Shown: piece by piece, positions 47,856 through 56,330 of the stretch
Layout: every line of letters starts with the position of its first letter
Position numbering within the stretch: position 1 is the stretch's first letter
Assembly (NCBI GenBank): GCA_016793095.1
Contig: JAEUJQ010000042.1
Coordinates: 1-64,000, forward strand
Direction of reading: 5' to 3'
DNA from: Myxococcaceae bacterium
Lineage (GTDB): Bacteria; Myxococcota; Myxococcia; Myxococcales; Myxococcaceae
DNA: 64,000 nucleotides
The notes under the pieces: generated by a model
Told to the model about the DNA's origin: nothing
Databases searched by the model: none
Seen by the model: the letters and a program-made list of their open reading frames with translations, nothing else
Program-made: the position numbers and the translations under genes

Positions 47856-48491
47856 CTACGACCCCGACATCGTCAGCGCACCGAGGAGCGCGAGCTGGAA
47901 GAGCACCTGGGGCGTGTTGCAGGCGAAGGTGATGCGGTTGATGCGCTTGAACCGCTCGCTCTCGGGGTCGGCGAACCAGATGCCGTCGTCGCCGGTCGTC
48001 TTCCCCTCGACGGCCTGGAAGAACAGCGCTGCGTAGAGCAGCTCGACGACGAGGCTGAACACGAGCATCACCACGAGCGCTGGCGCCCAGGGCCCCCACG
48101 CGCCCGTGTCTCTCAGCGCGGCGCCGCTCCAGGCCGCCAACCCCGCGATGGTCGCGATGCAGAGCGCGTCGTGCGCGATGCCGATGGGCGGCCGCCAGCT
48201 CTTCGTCACGTGCAGCATGAAGAGCTCCACCACGCCGCGCAGCCACATGGACGCGGCGTGAACGCCGACGATGAGCCGGTACGGCCAGGGCAGCCGGGGC
48301 TCGAAGGCGAGCACTGCGCACTCCACGAACCAGCACCAGATGGCGAAGAAGAGCCAGAGCACCTTCGGGTTCGAGATCTTCCCCCCGCGTGCCCCGTGGC
48401 CGGCGTTCTGCTTCGCGCGAAACCGCAGGCCCATCACGAGCGCGAGCACCACGCCCGCCCACAAGAGGCCGACGGTGGGCAGCGACGCCAT
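47856..48491 (-). CDS. Integral membrane protein of unknown function
   Basis: The 211-aa protein has about six membrane helices (VGLLWAGVVLALVMGL, VLWLFFAIWCWFVECAVLA, YRLIVGVHAASMWLRGVVEL, ALCIATIAGLAAWSG, ALVVMLVFSLVVELLYAALFF, TPQVLFQLALLGAL). Charged motifs (GIWFADPESERFKRINRIT) precede the last helix. The start ATG shares one base with the TGA stop of the Skp-like gene upstream (TGATG), so the two are probably translated in sequence. No motif of a known transporter or enzyme is seen. Confidence 0.78.
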   Translation of the reverse strand: MASLPTVGLLWAGVVLALVMGLRFRAKQNAGHGARGGKISNPKVLWLFFAIWCWFVECAVLAFEPRLPWPYRLIVGVHAASMWLRGVVELFMLHVTKSWRPPIGIAHDALCIATIAGLAAWSGAALRDTGAWGPWAPALVVMLVFSLVVELLYAALFFQAVEGKTTGDDGIWFADPESERFKRINRITFACNTPQVLFQLALLGALTMSGS

Positions 48492-49030
48492 CACTTCGTG
48501 GGCGCGGGCGCGGCGGGCTTCGGCGCGCCACCCTTGCGCGAGTTGTACGTGCGGATGAGCTCGTTGGTCAGGTCCAGCGACGGAGGCGCCCAGGCGAGGC
48601 CCGAGCTTGCCCGGTCGAACACCATCGCCAGGTTCTCGCGCTGGGCAATCTCCCCGATGATCTGCTCGAACTTCGGGAGGATGACGGACATCTCCTTGCG
48701 CTCGGCCTCGGCCATCTCGAGCTGAGCCTTCTGCACCTTCTCGGCGAGCTCGCCCTGGCGCTTCAGAATGGAGTCGAGCTTCTCGCGGCGCGCCTTCTCC
48801 TCCATCGTCGTCTCCTGCTTCTTGAAGAGCTCGGCTTCCTTCTCGAGCGCGCCCTTCTCGACCTCGAGCTCCTTCTTCCTGGCGTCGGCCTTCACCTGCA
48901 GGCGCTGTCTGGCGGCCCGGCCTTCGTCCACCTCGACGAGCGCGCGCTGGAAGTCGACGTAGGCGGCCTTGAAGTCACCAGCGGAAGAGGCGGCGGCGGT
49001 GAGCAGCGTGAGCAGGGCGGCGATGCGCAT
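48491..49030 (-). CDS. OmpH/Skp-like periplasmic chaperone
   Basis: The 179-aa protein has a signal peptide (MRIAALLTLLTAAASSAG). AAYVDFQRALVEVDEGRAAR, the typical start of Skp/OmpH, is followed by a long coiled coil rich in Lys and Glu (KKELEVEKGALEKEAELFKK, KRQGELAEKVQKAQLEMAEA). The closing strand (IGEIAQRENLAMVFDRAS) and a Lys/Pro/Ala tail follow. Skp holds unfolded outer-membrane proteins between SecYEG and BAM as a trimer with tentacle arms. It is not beside bamA here, so it may be a paralogue with a dedicated client. Confidence 0.88.
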   Translation of the reverse strand: MRIAALLTLLTAAASSAGDFKAAYVDFQRALVEVDEGRAARQRLQVKADARKKELEVEKGALEKEAELFKKQETTMEEKARREKLDSILKRQGELAEKVQKAQLEMAEAERKEMSVILPKFEQIIGEIAQRENLAMVFDRASSGLAWAPPSLDLTNELIRTYNSRKGGAPKPAAPAPTK

Positions 49031-49089
49031 GGAGGTCTCGGACGTGAGGGAGAACAGCGGCCCGCGCTGTAGCACGGCCGCTCGCGACG

Positions 49090-50028
49090 TCACGCCCCCC
49101 GCACGGGCGAACGGCGGCGGGGAATGCGCTGGTTCGCGTCGAGCCGCGCGGCGAGCAGATCGACGAAGGCGCGCACCCTCGGAGACAGCCGCGGGCCCGG
49201 CGGAAAGACCGCGTGCAGGGGCAAGGGCGGTGGTTGGAAGGCCTCGAGCACGCGCACGAGCGTGCCGTCGGCCTCGTCGTCTGCCGAGAAGCCGGCCGGT
49301 AGGCGCGCGATGCCGAGGCTCGCGGCCGCGAAGTCGCGCACGAGCATGAAGCTGCTCACCGCGACCCGGGCCCGCACGGGCACCATCGTCACGCGGCGCT
49401 TCACGAGCAGCGGCCACTTCGCGCCGCGCTCGGTGTTCGCGTTCACGATGCAGTCGTGGTCGAGCAGGTCAGCCGGCGTCTTCGGGCTGCCGTGCTGCTC
49501 GAGGTACCGTGGGCTGGCCACGATGACGACGGAGTTGGTGCCCAGCAGCCGCGCGCGCAGCGACGAGTCCTGGAGCACGCCGGCTCGCAGCGCGAGGTCG
49601 TAGCCCTCACCGACGAGATCGACGTAGCGGTCGGTGAGATCGAGCGTCACGCGCACGTCGGGGTTCGTGCGCAGGAACTCGGTGACGATGTCGCCGAGGA
49701 AGTGCTCGGCGAAGGTGACGGGCGCGGTGAGCCGCAGCACGCCGCGGGGCGAGGCCTCGCTCTCCTGCACCTCACGCGCGGCGTCGGAGAGGGTCGAGAG
49801 CGCCTGGCTCGCCCGTTGAAAGAAGGCCTCACCGACGTCGGTGAGCGTCACCGTGCGCGTCGTGCGCTGCAGCAACTGCACCGACAACTGCTCCTCGAGC
49901 AGGGCCACGCGGCGGCTCACGGTGGACTTCGGCACGTTGAGGGCGCGCGCGGCGGCGCGGAAGGAGCGGTGCTCCACCACCGCGACGAAGGCCGTGACCG
50001 CGTTGAGATCGAGCTGACTCAGGTCCAT
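49090..50028 (-). CDS. LysR-family transcriptional regulator
   Basis: The 312-aa protein has the LysR winged helix-turn-helix at residues ~5-64 (FVAVVEHRSFRAAARALNVP, KSTVSRRVALLEEQL). The effector-binding domain fills ~90-300 (VLRLTAPVTFAEHFLGDIV, YDLALRAGVLQDSSLRARLL). It is closest in pattern to the AaeR/DsdC-like subgroup that represses or activates neighbouring genes. The ATG has GAAAGGTG upstream. The nearest divergent gene is not close enough to be a sure target (the next genes upstream run in the same direction), so its regulon is unknown. Confidence 0.92.
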   Translation of the reverse strand: MDLSQLDLNAVTAFVAVVEHRSFRAAARALNVPKSTVSRRVALLEEQLSVQLLQRTTRTVTLTDVGEAFFQRASQALSTLSDAAREVQESEASPRGVLRLTAPVTFAEHFLGDIVTEFLRTNPDVRVTLDLTDRYVDLVGEGYDLALRAGVLQDSSLRARLLGTNSVVIVASPRYLEQHGSPKTPADLLDHDCIVNANTERGAKWPLLVKRRVTMVPVRARVAVSSFMLVRDFAAASLGIARLPAGFSADDEADGTLVRVLEAFQPPPLPLHAVFPPGPRLSPRVRAFVDLLAARLDANQRIPRRRSPVRGA

Positions 50029-50082
50029 CGCTCACCTTTCCTCTCCCTTCGCGAATTCGAGCGGCTCATCGCCTCGATGGGG

Positions 50083-50616
50083 TCAACCGGGCCCGGAGTC
50101 GCTGTCGCTCGAACCGAGCCAGATGAAGAAGCGGTCGAGCAGGGAGCGCTTCTCGGCCTGAGCAGCCGACTCCGGCGTGGACAGGCGCGCGGCGCAGCCG
50201 GTGCACAAGAGGCCCGTCACCGTGCACCGGGCCTCGCTGAAGGGCCGTCGCTCCTGGCAGGCCTCGCACTCGAAGCCACTGCCGCCCGAGGTCCGCCGCC
50301 GGGTGGCGCGGTTTTGACCGAGCTCCTCGACGTCATGGCCATCCAGGAAGACGCCAGCGCACGAGGCGCATCGCTCGACCTCGATCTTCCCTTCGAGCAT
50401 CGCCGCCTCGAGCTTCACCCTGCAGCTCGGGCAGCTCCGGCTCGAGGCCCCCTGGCGCCGGCGCACGGTCCGCCCGAGCGCGGCCTCGACCTCTCCGGCG
50501 TTGAACCAGAGCGCGCCGCACTGGCCGCAGCGATCGAGCTCCACCTCTCCCGCTCCGCCGCGCGCGGGCACGTAGAACGGCTGCATGCGCTGGCGACAGT
50601 CGGGGCAGGTCGCCAT
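50083..50616 (-). CDS. Multi-CxxC zinc-ribbon (zf-TFIIB-like) protein
   Basis: The 177-aa soluble protein holds four CxxC-based zinc sites: CPDCRQRM with CGQCGALWFNAGEVE, then CPSCRVKL with CASCAGVFLDGHDVEEL, and CEACQER with CTGCAARL. The first two units show the zf-TFIIB pattern (CPxC...CxxCxGxWxDxxE). It may bind nucleic acid or act as a zinc-stabilised adaptor. The ATG (GGGAGG 7 nt upstream) is 1 nt from the stop of the GST-N-like gene, so the two are co-translated. The C-terminal tail is acidic and Ser-rich (GSSDSDSGPG). Confidence 0.82.
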   Translation of the reverse strand: MATCPDCRQRMQPFYVPARGGAGEVELDRCGQCGALWFNAGEVEAALGRTVRRRQGASSRSCPSCRVKLEAAMLEGKIEVERCASCAGVFLDGHDVEELGQNRATRRRTSGGSGFECEACQERRPFSEARCTVTGLLCTGCAARLSTPESAAQAEKRSLLDRFFIWLGSSDSDSGPG

Positions 50617-50617
50617 C

Positions 50618-50875
50618 TCAGCGCCTCCCGACGTCGGCGTGGGCTGAGAGCCGCGCGATGATGGCGTCGGCGCCAGTGAGCAGGGTCGCCCCGTCCCACA
50701 ACGCGGGCGTCGTCTGCCCACCGCCGCGCGCCGAGAGATCCGCCTGCACCTCGGGGTAGCTGACGTTGCGGAAGCGCACGTGCTCGCCCAGCTCGTGGTC
50801 GACGACGTACCGGCGCACGCGCGCGCTCGAGGGATCGGCGATGGCGTGGAACAGCTCGAAGGCCGGCTCTGGCAT
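50618..50875 (-). CDS. Small thioredoxin-fold protein (GST N-terminal/glutaredoxin-like)
   Basis: The 85-aa product starts at an ATG with GAAGG upstream. FELFHAIADPSSARVRRYV begins like a glutaredoxin or GST N-terminal domain, but the active-site CxxC position reads ADPSSA with no Cys. The fold hallmark cis-Pro is in GGGQTTPALWDGATLLTGAD, followed by the final helix (AIIARLSAHA). GST enzymes use Ser or Tyr here, so a Ser-based GSH-binding role is possible without the C-terminal helical domain. Its stop is directly before the zinc-ribbon gene start, so they form a two-gene unit. Confidence 0.78.
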   Translation of the reverse strand: MPEPAFELFHAIADPSSARVRRYVVDHELGEHVRFRNVSYPEVQADLSARGGGQTTPALWDGATLLTGADAIIARLSAHADVGRR

Positions 50876-50970
50876 CGCCTTCACTCTGCCACGCCACGGC
50901 GGACCTTCCACGACCTCTCATCTGGCGCTCGCTGCTGGACGCGACGCGCAGAAGCACGTCCAATCGGTCC

Positions 50971-51588
50971 GTGAACAAAGTGCCCGCCATGCTCCTCCTC
51001 GTCGCCGGCCTCTTCCTGGTGAGCTGCCTGGTGCTGAGCGCGCTCGTCTTCGGCGCCCTCAAGCTCGCTGACACCTCCGTCGCTCCGATTCCCTCGAGCA
51101 CGACGGTGCAGCCGGGGTTCGACGGCCCGCTCGAGGGCACCTGGCGCCAGCTGCGCGGGGGCTTCACCGGCGTCGAGGCGAGCGAGCCAGACGACAGCGC
51201 GCTCACGTCGAAGTGGCCGCCGGGAAGTGTGGTGGAGCTGAGCTTCTCGCCCGGCCAGCGCTACCGCTTCACCTTCGTGGAGGCGACGGGCAGCGGGGTG
51301 ACCTCGACGAAGACGCTGGTGCGCGAGGCCGGGGCCTGGGCGCAGCAGGGCGAGGTGCTCGACCTCACCGTGGAGAAGGCGCTCGAGGTCCGCCGCTGGG
51401 GCAGCGGCAAGCACAGCGCCCAGCAGCTCCCCAGCGGGGCCACCCGCCGCTTCCGGCTCGAGACCCGCATCACCGAGTCAGACGGCCCGGCGGGCGCCGC
51501 GCCGGTAGTCCGCGAGGGGCTGCGCCTCACCGGCCCGTGTCCCTGGGCGCCAGACACCGGGTGCCAGTGGGACCTCGAACAGGAGTGA
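50971..51588 (+). CDS. Membrane-anchored exported hypothetical protein
   Basis: The 205-aa product starts at GTG. One N-terminal hydrophobic helix (AMLLLVAGLFLVSCLVLSAL) anchors or exports it; the Cys inside the helix is not in a good lipobox. The exported part is beta-rich (LEGTWRQLRGGFTG, VVELSFSPGQRYRFTFVEA, RRFRLETRITES) and resembles lipocalin-like stress or cell-surface domains in rhythm only. Two Cys near the end (GPCPWAPDTGCQWD) may form a disulphide. It converges on the next gene with 13 nt between stops. Family unknown. Confidence 0.7.
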   Translation: MNKVPAMLLLVAGLFLVSCLVLSALVFGALKLADTSVAPIPSSTTVQPGFDGPLEGTWRQLRGGFTGVEASEPDDSALTSKWPPGSVVELSFSPGQRYRFTFVEATGSGVTSTKTLVREAGAWAQQGEVLDLTVEKALEVRRWGSGKHSAQQLPSGATRRFRLETRITESDGPAGAAPVVREGLRLTGPCPWAPDTGCQWDLEQE

Positions 51589-51601
51589 GGGCTTCGGCCG
51601 C

Positions 51602-53224
51602 TCAGTGCCGAACGACTGGCGGCAGCTTCTCCGTGAGCTCGCGCACCTGCTGCCAGGTGAGCTCGGTGCCGGCCGGGTAGCCGAACGCCGCGCCCTGCAG
51701 CTTGATGCCCTTCGCGGTGAGGGTGACGGAGCCGCTGACGACGGGCACCTCGTTGGTGACCGAGCCGCCGAGGGTGACGCCGCCGCCGGTGCCACCGGCC
51801 ATCGGCTTCACCTGGAGCTCACCCGCCACGTTGGTGATGGACGAGACGCCGATGGAGGCCGTGACCTGTCCATTCTGCACGGCCTGGCCGATGAGGTTCG
51901 ACGCGGTCTGCGTGTCTCCGCGCAGCAGCGCGCCCATCACCCGCTCGCGCATCGCCGGCGGCAGCTGGTCCACGCCGACCTCGAGCTTCACCTGCCCACC
52001 CTGCGTCGCCACGTCACCGTTGAGCGTGATGGTCGCCTTGTAGCCCTCCGACAGCGCCCGCGGCGGTCGGCCGGGCTGGAGCACGAGGCTGCGCTCGAAC
52101 GCCACCTCGGCGCTGCCGCCCGCGAGGCGGATGGAGGCCTGCACGCCGCCGCCACCCACCGCTCCCTTCACCTCGCCCTCGACGCCGCCGGCGACGGTGC
52201 CCTTGATGGTGAGCGTGCCGTTGTCGTTGAACTCGATGCGCCCGCCGCCCTTGATGTACGGCGCGATCTGCCCCTCGACGCCGGGCCCGAGCGTGCCGCC
52301 CAGCACGCCGGTCAGCTTGCCGCCCACGCCGACCTCGACCGCGCTGAGGTGGCGGCGGATGTAGTCGATGGGCTCGCCAGGCAGGTTCACGCCCGGCAGC
52401 TCCTGAATGCCGGTGAGGAAGCTGGCCGCCGCCGGACCGACGCCGGGCAGCGCGGCGATGCCTGCCATCGCGCCGATCTGGAGGCCGAAGGCCGCGAGCT
52501 CGGTCGCCCCGCCCTTCTTCGAGAGGTCGACGGTCAGCTCGAAGCCTGCCGTGCCCTCGACCCCGATGGCCGCGTTCGCCTCGGCGCCCGCGGTGTCACC
52601 GGTCACCTTGCCTGAGAGCGACCCGCCACCGCCGACGGAGATCTTGAACTTGTTCGGGTCGTCGGTGCTGCGCTCGACGGACACCTGCACCTTGGCGCCC
52701 ACGTCGACGCCCAGCACCGCCGCGAGCTCGGCGTTCGCGCTGACCTGCACCGAGGTCTTCTGGCCCGGCGTCATCCGGTCCAGGCCCATGGCGTTGACGA
52801 CGGCCTTGTCGAGGCCCGTCATGTTCGTGCGGTCGATGGGCCGCTGCGCCGCTGCGCCCGGGTCGGACAGGAGCGTGCGCATGGTGTCGCGCACTCCGGA
52901 GGCCGCGCGATCGGCCACGTTCCCGATGCCGTTGATCAGATCCCTCGCGCCGCCGAGCAGGTTGCGCGCCAGCCCGATGGCCTCGGTGGCCTTGTGGTTC
53001 GCGACGGCGACGGTGCCGGTGAGCAGGGCGTGCGCGGCCGGCGCAGCGAGCGCGACGGGCGCCTTCGCCACCTGGACGAACCCGCTCACGGTGCGAGCGA
53101 GGGGTGACTGGGGACGAGCGAGCTGAGCCGAGGCTGCGACTCCGACTCCCGCACGCGCGGTCGCTTTGATGACGGGCTTCGGCGGCGGAGGCGGCTTCGG
53201 TCGATCTGAGCGGCGAACGGTCAT
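51602..53224 (-). CDS. Large Gly-rich beta-structured protein of unknown function
   Basis: The 540-aa protein starts at an ATG (MTVRRSDRPKPPPPPKP) without a signal peptide. The N-terminal ~100 residues are Pro/Ala-rich. From ~150 onward it is a long series of Gly-rich alternating strands (VQVSANAELAAVLGVDVGAK, VEVGVGGKLTGVLGGTLGPG, LTIKGTVAGGVEGEVKGAVG, VTASIGVSSITNVAGELQVK). A hydrophobic Gly/Ala segment (~270-300, FGLQIGAMAGIAALPGVGPA) could insert into a membrane. The make-up recalls pore-forming or structural secreted proteins, but no family is recognised. It is divergent from the GT22 gene. Confidence 0.72.
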   Translation of the reverse strand: MTVRRSDRPKPPPPPKPVIKATARAGVGVAASAQLARPQSPLARTVSGFVQVAKAPVALAAPAAHALLTGTVAVANHKATEAIGLARNLLGGARDLINGIGNVADRAASGVRDTMRTLLSDPGAAAQRPIDRTNMTGLDKAVVNAMGLDRMTPGQKTSVQVSANAELAAVLGVDVGAKVQVSVERSTDDPNKFKISVGGGGSLSGKVTGDTAGAEANAAIGVEGTAGFELTVDLSKKGGATELAAFGLQIGAMAGIAALPGVGPAAASFLTGIQELPGVNLPGEPIDYIRRHLSAVEVGVGGKLTGVLGGTLGPGVEGQIAPYIKGGGRIEFNDNGTLTIKGTVAGGVEGEVKGAVGGGGVQASIRLAGGSAEVAFERSLVLQPGRPPRALSEGYKATITLNGDVATQGGQVKLEVGVDQLPPAMRERVMGALLRGDTQTASNLIGQAVQNGQVTASIGVSSITNVAGELQVKPMAGGTGGGVTLGGSVTNEVPVVSGSVTLTAKGIKLQGAAFGYPAGTELTWQQVRELTEKLPPVVRH

Positions 53225-53352
53225 GGCGGTCCTCGGTGGGGAATGGTCGGGAACTGCAACACGGAGTTGTCGTCCCGGCGAGCGCCGGGTTTCTCCACGC
53301 AGGGTAGGCCGAGGTGGGCAAATGGCGCCGCCCAAGGTACACGCCCGGAAAC

Positions 53353-54831
53353 ATGCCGAAGACGCGTCCCGCGCAGGTGCTGTTGTGGTTGCCGGCGGCC
53401 CTCGGGCTCCTCTCCCGGCTGCAGCTGGCGGGGGCGGATCACGGCATCTTCTGGCCGGACGAGATCTACCAGTCCTTCGAGCCCGCCCACGCGCTCGTCT
53501 TCGGGCACGGGCTCATCCCCTGGGAGTTCATCGACGGCGCGCGCAACTGGGCGCTGCCCGGCCTCGTGGCGCTGGTGATGAAGGTGCTCGCCCTGCTCGG
53601 CCTCGACCAGCCGACCTCGTACGTTCCCGCGGTGAAGGGCCTCTTCGCGCTCGTCTCGGTCGGCACGGCGGTGGGCGTGTACCGGCTCTCTCGCGCGCTG
53701 GGAGCTGACGAGCTGCCCGCCGCCGCCTGCGCTTCGGTCTTCAGCCTCGCTGCGCCGGTCGTCTACTTCGCGCCGCGCGCGATGAGCGAGAACGCCACCG
53801 TGCTGCCGATGGTGTGGGGGCTCGCGCTGGTCTTCGACGCCGCGCTGCTCGACGAGGCCTCCGGGGCAGGGGACCTCACGCGCGCGAGGAAGCTGCTGTG
53901 GTTGGGCGCCTCGCTGTTGGGGCTGTCGGTGCTGTTCCGGCTCCAGTCGGCGGTGGTCTGCGTCGCCGTCGTGGGCGTGCTGGTGGCGCAGCGACGATGG
54001 AAGGCGCTGCGCGACGTGACGGTGGTGCTGGCCGTCTGGGCCCTGCTCTTCGGCGCGCTCGACGCCTTCACGTGGAAGAACGCTCCCAACGTGAAGTGGG
54101 GCGGCTGGTTCCACTCGGCCGTCGTCTACCTGCGCTTCAACCTCATCGAGGGCAAGGCGGCGGGCTGGGGGGTGGCGCCCTGGTACTTCTTCGCGCAGCG
54201 GCTGTGGACGTCGATGCCGTTGGTGACGGTGACCCTGGTCGCGGGCCTGCTCGTCGGAGCGCGGCGGGCCTGGGCGCTGGTGGTGGTGGCGCTGCTCTTC
54301 TTCGCGCTGCACTCGGCGTCGCCGCACAAGGAGTACCGCTTCATCCTCCCGTTGCTCCCGATGCTGGCGGCGGTCGCAGGCGTCGGCTTCTCGGCCCTGC
54401 CCATCGAGCGGCTGCGGCAGGCGGCGATGGCGCTCACGGTGGTCGCCGCCGCGCTCTCGTTCGCGACGAAGGAGTCGCTCACCTTCGGGCAGCTCGGCCA
54501 ATACCCCGGACGCGAGAACGACAGCGCGTGGGACGACAACGGGCCGGTGAACCGCCTCATGCTGGTGGCGTCGCAGCAGCCGGACCTGTGCGGCCTCTTC
54601 ACGCCGGTGCACCCCGCGTGGATGGGCGGCGCGACGTACCTGCACACGAAGGCGCCGCTCTTCTCTCCGGGCTGGCCGTACGACTGCGCGCAGGCGGGCA
54701 CCTGCAACTACGCCATCCTCCCGAAGGGCAACCAGCTGCCTCCCATCGCCGAGGACAAGAACTTCGTGCTCGTGAAGCTGCCTGGCAGCCCCTGTCGGCC
54801 CGACCCGAACTACGCCTGGCGGCTCCCGTAG
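53353..54831 (+). CDS. GT22-like mannosyltransferase (ALG9/PIG-B type)
   Basis: The 492-aa protein has about 10 membrane helices. The first luminal-type loop carries WPDEIYQSFEPAHALVFGHG and LIPWEFIDGARNWALPG, matching the DE motif and (F/W)E of GT22 enzymes, which use dolichyl- or polyprenyl-phosphate-mannose to extend glycolipids or GPI. ASPHKEYRFILPLLPML is the HKE-RF element typical of the ALG9/PIG-B group. Bacterial members act on membrane glycolipids, and the acceptor here is unknown. The start ATG (MPKTRPAQVLLWL) is preferred over an upstream in-frame codon. Confidence 0.85.
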   Translation: MPKTRPAQVLLWLPAALGLLSRLQLAGADHGIFWPDEIYQSFEPAHALVFGHGLIPWEFIDGARNWALPGLVALVMKVLALLGLDQPTSYVPAVKGLFALVSVGTAVGVYRLSRALGADELPAAACASVFSLAAPVVYFAPRAMSENATVLPMVWGLALVFDAALLDEASGAGDLTRARKLLWLGASLLGLSVLFRLQSAVVCVAVVGVLVAQRRWKALRDVTVVLAVWALLFGALDAFTWKNAPNVKWGGWFHSAVVYLRFNLIEGKAAGWGVAPWYFFAQRLWTSMPLVTVTLVAGLLVGARRAWALVVVALLFFALHSASPHKEYRFILPLLPMLAAVAGVGFSALPIERLRQAAMALTVVAAALSFATKESLTFGQLGQYPGRENDSAWDDNGPVNRLMLVASQQPDLCGLFTPVHPAWMGGATYLHTKAPLFSPGWPYDCAQAGTCNYAILPKGNQLPPIAEDKNFVLVKLPGSPCRPDPNYAWRLP

Positions 54832-55457
54832 CGCAGGGCGCCCGAGACGGCTCCGTCACGCGCACGGCTTCACCGGCGACTGAAGCGCCGGCCAGAGGAC
54901 CTGACGCTCCCAGCGCCGGACGAGCGAGGAGAGTTCACCGCGGGCGCGGTCGGCACGGTCGACGGCTCCATCGGCGGTGTGGTGGTGTCGCGGCGCGACC
55001 TGCGCGACGGCGACACGTTCCGCGCGTACCACGACGGCTCGGATCGCGACGAGGCGCGCATCGCGCATGAAGCAGGTGGGTCCCACCCCGTCGCGGCCGC
55101 GGGGGCCGCCGGGGAGGGGCACCGCGCCGCTCGGCGAGGACGAAGGAGCTCGAGCCGCCAGGGAAGCGGAACCGAGGGCGCAGCTGGAGCGGCACCACCC
55201 GGCAGAGGGACTGACGTGCCGGCTCGGTCGAGCTGCCGCAAGAGGCGTTCCTCGCGGTGCTGAAGTCGGAGAACGCGCCCGTGCGAGGTCGATTGGGTGC
55301 GTGGCTCAGGGCTCGAGCCACGCGCGCAGCGGGTTCACCGTCGGACGAATCTGCTGCCGGACCATGAGGTCCGGGTTGCCGGTGAGGGAGCGCTCGCGCC
55401 CCAGCCCGCCCTTCGCGTCGAGCGCGCCCGTGCGAGGTCGATCGGGTGTGCGTGGGC
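54832..55457. other. 626-bp intergenic region with coding relics and a duplicated gene end
   Basis: The left part (about 54895-55070) reads on the plus strand as an unexpectedly protein-like stretch (LTLPAPDERGEFTAGAVG, then VDGSIGGVVVSRRDLRDGD) with no start and an early loss of quality, so it may be a decayed gene fragment. The right part (about 55275-55456) belongs to the duplicated 3' end described separately. No RNA gene or intact reading frame was found. Confidence 0.45.
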
Positions 55458-55575
55458 TCAGGGCTCGAGCCACGCGCGCAGCGGGTTCACCGTCGGGCGA
55501 ATCTCCTGCCGGACCATGAGGTCCGGGTTGCCGCTGAGGGAGAGCTCGCGCCCCAGCCCGCCCTTCGCGTCGAGC
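55275..55575 (-). repeat. Two-copy tandem duplication of the 3' end of the HD-GYP-like gene
   Basis: Copy B (55424-55575) is the true 3' end of the gene, and copy A (55275-55423) lies immediately downstream with a period of ~150 bp. Both encode the same last ~38 codons ending in RPTVNPLRAWLEP and a TGA (55306-55308 in A, 55458-55460 in B). They also share a following 30-bp leader (gcgcccgtgcgaggtcgat). About ten substitutions separate them (for example QEIRPT versus QQIRPT). Copy A has no start and is downstream of the stop, so it is not translated. Confidence 0.85.
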
Positions 55576-56330
55576 GGGCGGACCCTGGGCTGCGCGACGT
55601 TCGCGTCCGACGGTGGGGCGACCACGACGGCCATCGACCCATCGGACAGCTGCACCGAGGTGCCGGGCGGGAAGAAGCCCAGCGTGCGGACGAACAGCTC
55701 GACCGCCGTGCTGTCGAGGCGCTGCCCGGCGAGCTGTCCGAGCAGGCGCATGACGTGGTCGCTGCCCACGGGTGGGCGGTTCGGGCCCGGCTGCGTCAAC
55801 AGCTCGAAGATCGACGGCGGCGCGATGAGGCGTGCGGTGGCGCGCGGGTTGGTGGACAGCGGCAACGCCCACTCGAGGGCGACCGAGGTCTGGTGGCACA
55901 CCTCGTCCGTCAGCACGTCGGCGCTGCACCTCAGCGCGCTGCGCAGGCCCAGGTGCCCGGGCGGCTCCAGCTCGGGCGGCACCCGCGACAGGTCGTGCAC
56001 CAGGGCCGCCATGCACAGCTCGACGGTGTCGGCGGGCGACAGCAGCATCTGCCGCGTCAGCACCAGCGTGAAGGCGGCCACCGCCGAGAGCCGCTGCGCC
56101 AGGCCGTCGGGGCCCCGGGGAAGCCGGCCGAGGGCGACCAGCAGCCACTCCTTGTCGAAGGCCTCCTCGAAGACGTTCTGCATCGCCCGACGCAGGAGGC
56201 TCGTGCGCCATGGCTGCTTCTGCGCCAGGCGGCCGAGCGCGTCGCCCATCACCGTCACCAGGCCCACGTAGGCGCGGACCAGCCGCAGGTTCGCCTCTCG
56301 CTGCGCGCGCTGTTCGTCGCTCAGGCTCAT
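55458..56330 (-). CDS. Degenerate HD-GYP-like protein
   Basis: The 290-aa soluble protein has the layout of an HD-GYP output domain, whose active forms hydrolyse cyclic di-GMP. The HD pair is kept in MAALVHDLSRVPPE, and the C-terminal part (LDSTAVELFVRTLGFFPPGT, VQLSDGSMAVVVAPP) matches the end of such domains. However, the GYP signature and several metal-binding His residues are not visible (RCSADVLTDEVCHQTSVALE in that place), so it is probably catalytically dead and acts as a binding or scaffold protein. The ATG overlaps the stop of the HEAT-repeat gene (ATGA), so they work together. Confidence 0.75.
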   Translation of the reverse strand: MSLSDEQRAQREANLRLVRAYVGLVTVMGDALGRLAQKQPWRTSLLRRAMQNVFEEAFDKEWLLVALGRLPRGPDGLAQRLSAVAAFTLVLTRQMLLSPADTVELCMAALVHDLSRVPPELEPPGHLGLRSALRCSADVLTDEVCHQTSVALEWALPLSTNPRATARLIAPPSIFELLTQPGPNRPPVGSDHVMRLLGQLAGQRLDSTAVELFVRTLGFFPPGTSVQLSDGSMAVVVAPPSDANVAQPRVRPLDAKGGLGRELSLSGNPDLMVRQEIRPTVNPLRAWLEP

